From positions 9,018 through 57,864 of the forward strand of contig DLKT01000061.1 in assembly GCA_002477825.1 (NCBI GenBank): a DNA stretch of 48,847 nucleotides, given 5' to 3'. Of this stretch, positions 32,310-39,182 are shown one piece after another (position 1 is the first letter of the stretch; every line of letters starts with the position of its first letter). Both the position numbers and the translations under genes were made by a program. The notes below the pieces were generated by a model, which worked only from the letters and a program-made list of their open reading frames with translations, was not told the DNA's origin and made no database searches. The stretch comes from Caryophanales bacterium UBA7581 (GTDB lineage: Bacteria > Bacillota_I > Bacilli_A > RFN20 > CAG-826).

Positions 32310-34100
32310 TTATTGAATTAATCCACTATCTTTTAACCAAATTTCGGCATCGGTGCCTTTACTCTTTTTAAGGAGAATTTTTAAGAGAAGTTTTTCCTTA
32401 AAGGATAACTTTTTAACACTGGTAATTGGTTTCTTATCAATAGCGTAATAAGAAGCACGTAGTAATTCACGAATATCATAAGTGCTACCCCATACTTCAG
32501 GAACAGCACGGTCAATATTTAAAAGGGTGTAGACGGCTTCCATGCCGGTACGAATGGAATATTCCGTGGTGAAGATCGTGTCACGAGGAGTTTCGGCAAA
32601 TTGACCAATAAAGGCAAAGTTTTTGGCTCCATGAGGGACAACTAAAGGACGATCTTCATGTTTTCTTGGTTGGAAGAATGCATTAATATAAGGCATATAG
32701 CATGTAGTTGTGTTACAGGCATTTTCTGCTAAAAAATCAATACGATTGATGTCAATTCCAATATGGTAAAGCCATTCTTTGCATACTTCAATACCAGTAC
32801 ATTTTTTCATAGGTTTCTTAACATAATTACCTTCTTTATCCGTGGACAAAGAGTAGACCCAAACTAAGACTAAATTTTTGTCTTGCGCTTTGAATTGGGG
32901 TTGACGGTTAATGGTCCATGATAAGTACCAATTATCCGTGCTATCTTTTACGGTCACGATACCACCAGTAGTGACTTTTCCACTACGAGGATCACGCTTA
33001 CAGATTTTCATGATATGATCAATAATTTCTTCGTTTGATGTGGCAATCGTTGCGCTCATCCAATTCGTTTTATCGACATCTGAACAGAAGACTTCAGGAT
33101 GACCATAATCACTACCTTGGGCGGCAATATTTCTCCACATATCCCAAGATTCACCAAAACCATTCTTAATCTTACTTAAATCAGGTGCATGAGTTTGATC
33201 ACCATAGCAAGATGTATCTGTACAACAACCATTCGTGATAAAGACAAGATCATCTTCAACTAAATCAATCGTTTGTTCTTGGTTATCTTTTATATAAACG
33301 ATTTGACGTGCAACTTTTTTACCTTCTTTTTCATCAATGATGACATTTTTTACATCGATGCCATATTCGATTTTAACACCATGGCTCTCTAAGTATTTGA
33401 CTAAAGGAAGAATCATACTTTCAAATTGATTATATTTGGTAAAGCGTAGAGCAGAGAAATCAGGCAAACCATCGATATGGTGCACATATCTTTGTAAATA
33501 GCGTTTCATCTCTAACGCGCTAGACCAACGTTGGAACGCAAACATTGTTTGCCAATAGAGCCAAAAGTTGGTTTCCCAAAATGAATCATGGAAAATTTCT
33601 GAAATTTTTTTATCTTCCAATTCTTTTTCAGGGGTCATATAAAGTTTCATTAAATCTTGAGCTGATTGTTTATCTAATTTGAATTGTTTATCGGTATGAG
33701 CGTCTTGACCTCTTTTCACAGTCGCTCTACATAAAGAGTAGTTAGGATCTTCTTTGTTTAGCCAATAGTATTCATCTAAGACACTGACACCTTCGGTTTC
33801 AATGGATGGAACATCGCGGTACATATCCCACATACATTCAAAGTGATTATCCATTTCACGGCCACCACGCATAAAGAATCCTTTGGTGATGTCCTTACGG
33901 CCATCGCAACTACCACCGGCTAATTCTAATTTTTCTAAAAGGTGAATGTGTTCTCCTTTCATTTGGCCATCTCTTACAAGATAGAAAGCTGCGGATAAAC
34001 CGGCTAATCCAGTACCAATAATATAAGCGGATTTTTTGTCCACACCTTCGGGTTTCTTTGGATGCGCAAATGCTTCATAATTTCCTGCACTATAATACAT
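32310..34100 (-). CDS. ohyA: Oleate hydratase (myosin-cross-reactive-antigen family)
   Basis: This FAD-dependent enzyme adds water to the cis-9 double bond of oleate, giving 10-hydroxystearate; it detoxifies unsaturated fatty acids and is common in gut Firmicutes. The dinucleotide motif GTGLAGLSAAF (29-39) is followed by LEKLELAGGSCDG and RGGREMDNHFECMWDMYR, with the conserved Glu region. WYLSWTINRQPQF and FIGQFAETPRDTIFTTEYS are further family blocks. The 596 residues are full length, with a C-terminal membrane-binding basic tail. AAGGAGGA precedes the ATG. A TetR gene lies upstream on the same strand and may regulate it. Confidence 0.95.
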   Translation of the reverse strand: MYYSAGNYEAFAHPKKPEGVDKKSAYIIGTGLAGLSAAFYLVRDGQMKGEHIHLLEKLELAGGSCDGRKDITKGFFMRGGREMDNHFECMWDMYRDVPSIETEGVSVLDEYYWLNKEDPNYSLCRATVKRGQDAHTDKQFKLDKQSAQDLMKLYMTPEKELEDKKISEIFHDSFWETNFWLYWQTMFAFQRWSSALEMKRYLQRYVHHIDGLPDFSALRFTKYNQFESMILPLVKYLESHGVKIEYGIDVKNVIIDEKEGKKVARQIVYIKDNQEQTIDLVEDDLVFITNGCCTDTSCYGDQTHAPDLSKIKNGFGESWDMWRNIAAQGSDYGHPEVFCSDVDKTNWMSATIATSNEEIIDHIMKICKRDPRSGKVTTGGIVTVKDSTDNWYLSWTINRQPQFKAQDKNLVLVWVYSLSTDKEGNYVKKPMKKCTGIEVCKEWLYHIGIDINRIDFLAENACNTTTCYMPYINAFFQPRKHEDRPLVVPHGAKNFAFIGQFAETPRDTIFTTEYSIRTGMEAVYTLLNIDRAVPEVWGSTYDIRELLRASYYAIDKKPITSVKKLSFKEKLLLKILLKKSKGTDAEIWLKDSGLIQ

Positions 34101-34134
34101 AATTTTTTCCTCCTTGTATTTTCGTTACACCTTC

Positions 34135-34162
34135 ATTATAAGAAAGAGAAAAAAAGTGTAAA
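34135..34162 (-). promoter_or_regulatory. Promoter of ohyA, with a TGTA-TACA element at the -35
   Basis: TTTACA (34162-34157), a 16-base spacer and TATAAT (34140-34135). Across the -35 the minus strand reads TGTA-CATT-TACA, a short inverted repeat that could be an operator for the neighbouring TetR protein. Confidence 0.55.
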
Positions 34163-34167
34163 TGTAC

Positions 34168-34232
34168 AAAAAAAGGCGCTTGTCGTAATTTTAAACAAGA
34201 AGGCTTTACTCATGTTTTTTACGACAAACACC
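34168..34232 (-). terminator. Terminator of the TetR gene
   Basis: On the minus strand GGTGTTTGTCGTAA pairs with TTACGACAAGCGCC (two G-U pairs) over a loop of about 30 bases, followed by seven T (A-run at 34168-34174). Confidence 0.8.
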
Positions 34233-34249
34233 TAGGTTTTGTCTAAAAA

Positions 34250-34813
34250 TTAGGAATGATGTTTCGCATTTTCTAAGGCATGATCAATGGTGCCATGAAT
34301 TAAAGAATCTAGACGAGTAATGATTAATTGTGGGTCTTCTTTCATATCTTTTTTAACCCATTCTAAGACAATACCCACAAATCCATATTTATAAAAGTTG
34401 GCGATAAAGGCTAAATCGTCTTCTCTTACGACTAAGCCTTTACTTTTTTCTTTAGCAACGTTATAAAGTAAATCATAAACAACGCGGTAAAGATAGTTTT
34501 GTAAAGATTCTAGAGAAACGGAATGAAAAATGTTTACAATAAAAGGTTTATCTTTTTTCATTAATTCAAATAAAGAAAGAAAGCCTTCTTGCCAAGTATC
34601 ATAGGTTTTATGGTTTTGAATAGCACGATCCGCATCTTCAAAGCATATCCATTCAATTAAATCCTGTATATCTTGAAAATGATAATAGAAAGTTTGTCGA
34701 TTCATTTCACATTTTTCCGTAATGTCATTAATCGTAATTTTGGATAAAGGTTTTTCAAGTAAAAGTTCTTTAAAAGCATAGGATATTGCTTTTTTCGTCG
34801 TTGCCTTGCTCAT
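34250..34813 (-). CDS. TetR-family regulator (DhaS-like)
   Basis: The N-terminal HTH is TKKAISYAFKELLLEKPLSK, then ITINDITEKCEMNRQTFYYHFQDIQDLIEWI, a pattern typical of the DhaS/TetR_C group. The C-terminal ligand domain of about 120 residues is poorly conserved. AGGAGG lies 6 bases before the ATG at 34813. The slipin gene is 33 bases upstream on the same strand, so the two may be co-transcribed, and oleate hydratase follows after a terminator. In other Firmicutes, fatty-acid-responsive TetR genes stand beside ohyA, so control of ohyA is plausible, but the ligand is unproven. Confidence 0.88.
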   Translation of the reverse strand: MSKATTKKAISYAFKELLLEKPLSKITINDITEKCEMNRQTFYYHFQDIQDLIEWICFEDADRAIQNHKTYDTWQEGFLSLFELMKKDKPFIVNIFHSVSLESLQNYLYRVVYDLLYNVAKEKSKGLVVREDDLAFIANFYKYGFVGIVLEWVKKDMKEDPQLIITRLDSLIHGTIDHALENAKHHS

Positions 34814-34846
34814 CCAATCCCTCCTAACGTTTTATATAAAAAATTT

Positions 34847-35965
34847 TTATTTTTTATCTACTTTAGAACCGGTTAAGTAGGTAGTTAATTGACTTAATAA
34901 ATCACCATTTCCATTTAAAGAAATGCTACCAATTTTTTCACAAATTCTTTCAATGTATTCAAGTTCTTTTAAACGATATAGCGTAGCGTTTTCATCCATT
35001 AAACGGGCGGTATTTAATAAAGAACGAGTAGAAGCGACTTCTTCTCGACGAGTGATGACATTTGCTTGGGCACGTTTTTCGGCAATTAAAACGGTATTCA
35101 TAATGTCACGAATTTCCCCAGGAAGAATTAAATCTTTAATGGAAGCTTCTTCGATTTCTAAATAAAGAGATTTGCCTTTTTCTTTTAAAGCATTTAATAA
35201 GAAAGTGGACATTTCTTTTTTACTTGCTAAGATTTCATCTAAAGATTTTTCACCCACATAATCGCGCAACGCTAATTGGACGGCAATATAAAGCTCGTTT
35301 TTATAGTCATCAATTTCCGTTTTGACTTTAACATAATCGGTAATGCGGTAAGAGCAAACACAATTGATACGTAAGGAAACTTTGTCGTTGGTTAAAATTT
35401 CTTGTCCTACGATATCTTGAGTAACTAAACAAGTATCCACTAAATCTACCTTAACGTCGACACTGCCATTTTTAAAGAAATAGGTACCCGGCGTGAGAGT
35501 GCGAACGAATTGATGGTTGAAATATAGAATTCCCATTTGTTTTTCATTAACATCTATGCGTTTTACATAAGGCATAAAAAGAGGATGAGTTAATAAAGAA
35601 GTAGGAATATTTTCTTCTATCTCAGGTTTTGATAGATCCATGGAAATAAATGTGTGTTCACGTTGAATATTCCAGAAATAATATTTTCCAGCTGCATATA
35701 TACTTTGAAAAATACCATCAACAAAATGAATCATCATCGTGTTATTTTCCACCATACATTTGGTAACATTAGAAGAAAAAACGGGATCTTTTTCAAATAA
35801 AGAAACATCTAAATTATCCACTCGTACATGACCATCATTTACACTAGATAGTAAAATCTTTTTTCCACCCCATAAGGAATATTTTCCGGGTTCTACCATT
35901 TTGATGAATTTCCCATTCTTAAAAAGAAATCCTTTTTGACCTTCTAAAACAATAATTTTTTTCAT
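34847..35965 (-). CDS. SPFH/Band-7 (slipin-type) protein without a membrane anchor
   Basis: The central SPFH domain runs from about residue 140 (NEKQMGILYFNHQFVRTLTPGTYFF) through VDTCLVTQDIVGQEILTNDKVSLRI to YVGEKSLDEIL and the helical IEEASIKDLILPGEIRDIMNTVLIAEKRAQANVITRREEVA. The N-terminal 130 residues repeat an EGQKGFLFKNGKFIKMVEPGKY-like pattern, suggesting a second, degenerate copy. No transmembrane segment is visible, unusual for slipins, so it may be a peripheral scaffold. GGAGG stands 8-10 bases before the ATG. It begins 4 bases inside the small ORF upstream and is followed closely by the TetR gene. Confidence 0.85.
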   Translation of the reverse strand: MKKIIVLEGQKGFLFKNGKFIKMVEPGKYSLWGGKKILLSSVNDGHVRVDNLDVSLFEKDPVFSSNVTKCMVENNTMMIHFVDGIFQSIYAAGKYYFWNIQREHTFISMDLSKPEIEENIPTSLLTHPLFMPYVKRIDVNEKQMGILYFNHQFVRTLTPGTYFFKNGSVDVKVDLVDTCLVTQDIVGQEILTNDKVSLRINCVCSYRITDYVKVKTEIDDYKNELYIAVQLALRDYVGEKSLDEILASKKEMSTFLLNALKEKGKSLYLEIEEASIKDLILPGEIRDIMNTVLIAEKRAQANVITRREEVASTRSLLNTARLMDENATLYRLKELEYIERICEKIGSISLNGNGDLLSQLTTYLTGSKVDKK

Positions 35966-36123
35966 ATTTCATTGTCCTCCTTTATTTTCATAAGCAGTAA
36001 TTGCTTACATTTGACATTCTGTCCTAAAAAAAGAAAGCGGTTATTGATTAAGTAGTAACGCATAAAAGCGGAATCCGAAGATTTGGCTCTTCTTGAAGTC
36101 ACTACGATATCCTCGTTAAGCAA
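35962..36123 (-). CDS. Possible small protein or leader ORF upstream of slipin
   Basis: A 53-residue frame opens with TTG at 36123, 6-7 bases behind AAAAGGAGG, and overlaps the slipin ATG by ATGA, the arrangement of a coupled gene. An ATG at 36192 would extend it to 76 residues but has no good ribosome binding site. The peptide is basic (VVTSRRAKSSDSAFMRYYLINNRFLF) and matches nothing I recognise. The same DNA is relatively GC-rich and folds into several hairpins, including a UUCG tetraloop stem, so it could equally be a non-coding leader. Low confidence as a protein. Confidence 0.35.
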   Translation of the reverse strand: MLNEDIVVTSRRAKSSDSAFMRYYLINNRFLFLGQNVKCKQLLLMKIKEDNEI

Positions 36124-36192
36124 GGCTTTCCTCCTTTTGCTTTTTCTCCATAACGAGCAAGAAAAAGCGCGGACGTTTTTAGGTTGTAACAT
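35991..36192 (-). promoter_or_regulatory. Structured leader upstream of slipin, possible pseudoknot
   Basis: On the minus strand a 9-bp stem GCTTTTTCT/AGAAAAAGC (36168-36160 with 36147-36139) carries CTCGTTA in its loop. This can pair with TAACGAG at 36118-36112, giving a pseudoknot around AAAAGGAGG. Further on are AATC-TTCG-GATT (36083-36072), a six-pair stem with one bulge at about 36040-36064, and TAAGCA/TGCTTA (36007-35991) just before the slipin ribosome binding site. Confidence 0.4.
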
Positions 36193-36197
36193 TTCTC

Positions 36198-36435
36198 AAT
36201 GTTAAAAAAAGATAAAAAATGCTTTAACCACTTAGCTATCTCCCTAAAAAGGAAGAGTGGGATTCGAACCCACGAATGCGTGCTTTAAGCACAAAAAGGT
36301 TTAACAGACCTTTCCATACTTTTTTATAGAGGTTCCGGCTATCCTCTTGTTAAAGAAACCAGTATACATCATGAGGAAACCTCCATGCACTGTGGCAAAC
36401 CCATATGCCCACCTTATCGGACTTCATTAACATTT
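36198..36435 (-). ncRNA. Structured RNA with a circularly permuted tRNA-like module (Y RNA/YrlA-like candidate)
   Basis: Read on the minus strand, a tRNA 3' half comes first and a 5' half second. The T-arm GTGGG-TTCGAAT-CCCAC (36273-36257) is followed by TCTTCCT (36256-36250), a TTTT loop, then AGGGAGA (36245-36239), which pairs with TCTTCCT over seven positions with one G-U. Then come TA and the D-arm GCT-AAGTGGTTAA-AGC (36236-36221). No other 5' half fits. Upstream lie stem-loops GTGCT/AGCAC (36292-36280), AAGGT-CTGTTAA-ACCTT (36312-36296), GGTTTC/GGAACC and CATGAGG-type hairpins, and GTCCGATAAGGTGGG (36422-36408) near the 5' end. AATGTTAA (36434-36427) and TTAACATT (36205-36198) can close the molecule, and T-runs end it. 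YrlA-type Y RNAs carry a tRNA mimic; the identification is inferred. Confidence 0.6.
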
Positions 36436-36437
36436 TT

Positions 36438-36443
36438 ATTTTA
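36438..36443 (-). promoter_or_regulatory. Putative -10 of the structured RNA
   Basis: TAAAAT preceded by TATGG on the minus strand, placing the start near 36431, at the first base-paired segment. The -35 is weak. Confidence 0.35.
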
Positions 36444-36515
36444 CCATATCTTTTTTTAAAATACACAATAATTCTAAAGGGCTTTCATAGAGAAGAATAC
36501 ATCTTTATAAATCAG

Positions 36516-36551
36516 AAAAAATATATCGATAAAATGTATCGATATATTTTT
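36516..36551. terminator. Orphan terminator-like hairpin
   Basis: AAAAATATATCGATA and TATCGATATATTTTT form a perfect stem around a five-base loop (36532-36536). No gene on either strand obviously ends here. Confidence 0.45.
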
Positions 36552-36805
36552 ATCAAATAGTTGAATAATTGAAAGCCTTCTTTTGAATAAGAAGAGAAGA
36601 AAAAAATGAAGCAAAAATTAGAATTGCTAATCGTAAAAAAAGAAAATATGAGTGAAAATAATGGGATTTATCGTGTTTTCATTCATTTAAGAAGAAAAAA
36701 CAAAAAAACGCAAAAATAAAAAAAGAGTATAAAAACAAGGAAAAAAGCAAAAATATAAGAGATGAGGATAAAAAACATTTTCTTTAAAAAATCAAGATAT
36801 ATGTC

Positions 36806-36834
36806 TTGCAAAATAAAAGGAATGTGATTATAAT
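36806..36834 (+). promoter_or_regulatory. Promoter of the AEC-dehydrogenase operon
   Basis: TTGCAA at 36806-36811, a 17-base spacer and TATAAT at 36829-36834. An inverted repeat CAAGA/TCTTG (36793-36808) overlaps the -35 and may be an operator. Confidence 0.7.
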
Positions 36835-36857
36835 CATGGCCGAAAGGAGATAACTAT

Positions 36858-37997
36858 ATGTTACAAATGATTTTAGCTTCCGATATTGGAAATAATATCA
36901 AGGGAGCATTAAGTTCAATGGACCTTTGGATTGCGGTATGTAAAAGTGTCGTTATTATCCTATTAGGTTTTTTGCTTACAAAAGGAAAAATCTTACCAGA
37001 TGGAACGGGTAAAGTATTGACCAAAATTGTCATGACGATTTGCTTGCCTTGCTTAGCGTTTTCGTCCTTTATGACTTCTATCTCACAAGCAACTTTTGAA
37101 AGCTGTTTAGTTTCTTTTATTTATGGCTTTGTTGTTTATATTGCCTTTATCTTCTTAGCCAAATTGTTATTTATTTGGGTAAAAGATCCAACGAAACGAA
37201 AGGTTATGGAAATCTTATTCGTATTTGGTTCTACAACCTTCTTTGGTCAACCTTTAATTAAGGCTGTATTTCCGAATGCCTTTAATGATTCAAGTATGTT
37301 CAACATTGCTTATCGTGTATTCCTTTATTCTTATGCTTATTACGCAATTTGCCAAAATAAGGATGAAAGTGAAGAACATGAAAAGATGACTTGGGCTTCT
37401 TTTAAAAAGATTTTAAAGAAAATCTTCGTTAACCCTGTCATTATCGCTACTTTCTTAGGCTTCATTTTATGGAGCTTACAACTTGTTGGTGATGCTTCTG
37501 ATACTAACAATTGGTGGGTGGTTACGGTAAATGGCGTAGGAAATGTTCCCACTACCGGGGCATTCTGGAACATTAAAGTTTCTTTACCCCCTGTATATCA
37601 AACGATGAATACTTTAGGCGGATTATCTTCCCCATTAGTGTGGATTGCTATTGGTTGTACGTTAGGTAAAGTATCCTTTAAAAGTGCAGCAAGTGATAAA
37701 TCCGTATGGGCTTATTCCTTTATTAAATTAATTGCAGCGCCAGTATTAAACTTCGTTTTCCTTTTATTAATCAATTTGATTCCAGGTATCAATGTAACGT
37801 TTAATACGGTCGCGGCTACGACTTTAATGTGGGCCACCCCACCAGCGACCGTTGCGGTTACTTATTGTATTAACTCAAATAAAGAATCGACATTTGCTTC
37901 AAGTTGTTCTTTAATTGGAACATTCCTAGCCGTTCTCTTTATTCCAATTTATATGATTTTATTAACCATCATTCAAAATGTGGGCATCTTTGCCTAG
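36858..37997 (+). CDS. AEC-family transporter (auxin efflux carrier type)
   Basis: This is an integral membrane protein with about ten segments and the two-fold AEC layout: AVCKSVVIILLGFLLTKGKILP, KIVMTICLPCLAFSSFM, then PVIIATFLGFILWSLQL and PLVWIAIGCTLGKVSF, with a late ATTLMWATPPATVAVTYCI. Bacterial AEC members move malate, lactate or related organic acids. It lies 17 bases upstream of a D-2-hydroxyacid dehydrogenase gene in one operon, so a hydroxy- or keto-acid is the likely substrate. AAAGGAG precedes the ATG. A cytosolic loop (KDESEEHEKMTWASFKK) separates the halves. Confidence 0.87.
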   Translation: MLQMILASDIGNNIKGALSSMDLWIAVCKSVVIILLGFLLTKGKILPDGTGKVLTKIVMTICLPCLAFSSFMTSISQATFESCLVSFIYGFVVYIAFIFLAKLLFIWVKDPTKRKVMEILFVFGSTTFFGQPLIKAVFPNAFNDSSMFNIAYRVFLYSYAYYAICQNKDESEEHEKMTWASFKKILKKIFVNPVIIATFLGFILWSLQLVGDASDTNNWWVVTVNGVGNVPTTGAFWNIKVSLPPVYQTMNTLGGLSSPLVWIAIGCTLGKVSFKSAASDKSVWAYSFIKLIAAPVLNFVFLLLINLIPGINVTFNTVAATTLMWATPPATVAVTYCINSNKESTFASSCSLIGTFLAVLFIPIYMILLTIIQNVGIFA

Positions 37998-38014
37998 AAA
38001 TAGAGGACTAGCAT

Positions 38015-39022
38015 ATGAAAAAACAAATTGCCTGTTTTGGTGTTCGTGATTACGAAATTCCTTATTTTGAAGAATTAGGAAAGAAATATGACTATGATTT
38101 AGTGTTATTTTCACAATTTTTAAATACCGAAAACTATCAAGATGCTTTGGGTTATGAAGTGGTAATGGTACGTGGGAACTGTGTAGTGAATAAAGAAGCC
38201 ATGAAAGATTTATATCAACATGGTTTACGCTACTACTTAACAAGAACAGCGGGTTATAATCACGTTGATATTGAAGCGTGTAAAGAACTCGGTATTGAAA
38301 CGGCTTATGTGCCAGGCTATTCGCCGAACGCAATTAGTGAACTTGCTTTAACTTTAGCGATGATGCTATTAAGAAATACCGCTTATATGGTAGATTATAC
38401 CCATCATGGAAATTTTAAAGTTACCAATCAAATGTTCTCTCGTGAAGTAAGAGGCTGTAGAGTGGGTATCTTAGGTTGTGGACGTATCGGTTTAACCAGT
38501 GCTCAATTATTTAAAGGTTTAGGCGCTGAAGTCGTCGGCTATGATGTCTATCAATCAGATAGAGCGAAAGAAATTGTAAAATTTTTACCTTTAGACGAAT
38601 TCATTAAAACCTGTGATATCATCCTTGTTCATTTAGCTTACATTAAAGGAAGCAATGATAACTTCATTAATGAAGACTTCTTAAAGAACATGAAAAAGAA
38701 CGCTATTTTGGTGAATGTTGCGCGTGGTGAAGTGATGGACACTAAAGCTGCTTTAGCCGAAGTTGAATCTGGTCATTTAGCAGGTTTAGCTATGGATGTG
38801 ATTGATCATGAAAAAACATTATTCTTCCAAAACTTTAAGGATCCTCAGCACATGGATAGCGAAGTCCATCAAAAAATCATTGATTTATATCCTCGTGTCT
38901 TAATTACCCCTCACGTGGGTTCTTCGACCGATAAAGCTTTAATTGATATGATCGAAGTATCTTTAAAGAATATGGATGAATATCTTGCATCGGGAAAATG
39001 TAAGAATTCATTAATTCGTTAA
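38015..39022 (+). CDS. D-2-hydroxyacid dehydrogenase (D-lactate dehydrogenase family)
   Basis: NAD-dependent reduction of a 2-keto acid to a D-2-hydroxyacid, in the cytoplasm. It has the family NAD motif GILGCGRIGLTSAQLF, YDVYQS with the Asp that selects NAD, VNVARGEVMDT with the catalytic Arg, and TPHVGSS with the catalytic His. The N-terminal TRTAGYNHVDIEACKELGI and PGYSPNAISELALTLAM are classic for the D-LDH branch. The 335 residues are full length. GAGGA precedes the ATG. The shared operon with the AEC transporter suggests it handles an imported or exported acid. A more distant paralogue follows. Confidence 0.9.
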   Translation: MKKQIACFGVRDYEIPYFEELGKKYDYDLVLFSQFLNTENYQDALGYEVVMVRGNCVVNKEAMKDLYQHGLRYYLTRTAGYNHVDIEACKELGIETAYVPGYSPNAISELALTLAMMLLRNTAYMVDYTHHGNFKVTNQMFSREVRGCRVGILGCGRIGLTSAQLFKGLGAEVVGYDVYQSDRAKEIVKFLPLDEFIKTCDIILVHLAYIKGSNDNFINEDFLKNMKKNAILVNVARGEVMDTKAALAEVESGHLAGLAMDVIDHEKTLFFQNFKDPQHMDSEVHQKIIDLYPRVLITPHVGSSTDKALIDMIEVSLKNMDEYLASGKCKNSLIR

Positions 39023-39029
39023 TTTAACA

Positions 39030-39059
39030 AAGTCATCTTATAAAAGAGATGGCTTTTTT
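39030..39059 (+). terminator. Terminator of the AEC-dehydrogenase operon
   Basis: AAGTCATCT (39030-39038) and AGATGGCTT (39047-39055, one G-U pair) with a T-run. Confidence 0.75.
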
Positions 39060-39136
39060 CTTGGCTTTAAAAATGTTATTAATGAGAAAGCATATCATTA
39101 GACGAGTAAGGTAGCTTCATAGTATATTTAACTTAG

Positions 39137-39167
39137 AAAAGGCAAAACTAAAAATGAATGCCTTTTT
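39137..39167 (+). promoter_or_regulatory. Attenuator-like hairpin before the second dehydrogenase
   Basis: AAAAGGCA (39137-39144) and TGCCTTTT (39159-39166), then T and GAAAGGAG, the ribosome binding site. It has the form of a terminator inside the 5' leader. Confidence 0.5.
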
Positions 39168-39182
39168 GAAAGGAGAATACTT

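Larger units (their letters stand above)
36436..36857. other. Gene-free AT-rich stretch
   Basis: This stretch holds the promoter of the RNA (minus), an orphan 15-bp hairpin (36516-36551), A-rich sequence with a doubtful 37-codon frame at 36606-36719, and the promoter of the AEC transporter gene. I see nothing else. Confidence 0.5.

Noticed and set aside
36239..36320. A conventional tRNA gene (Asn or Leu anticodon) on the minus strand
   Set aside because: A CTGTTAA loop and a TTAAAG loop resemble anticodon loops, but no 5' acceptor strand or D-arm lies upstream at the right distance; the matching half lies downstream.
36198..36435. tmRNA or RNase P RNA as the identity of the structured RNA
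   Set aside because: There is a true D-arm and D-loop, no tag-peptide frame ending in Ala-Ala, and none of the long conserved RNase P blocks; only short matches such as GGAGGAAAGCC were seen downstream.
36198..36435. A permuted group I or group II intron with tRNA exons
   Set aside because: I could not find a P7-like GACTA/TAGTC pair or a domain V-like hairpin.
36606..36719. A 37-codon plus-strand frame in the A-rich gap before the AEC gene
   Set aside because: No good ribosome binding site, composition dominated by Lys and Asn codons as expected from A-rich DNA, and no recognisable similarity.
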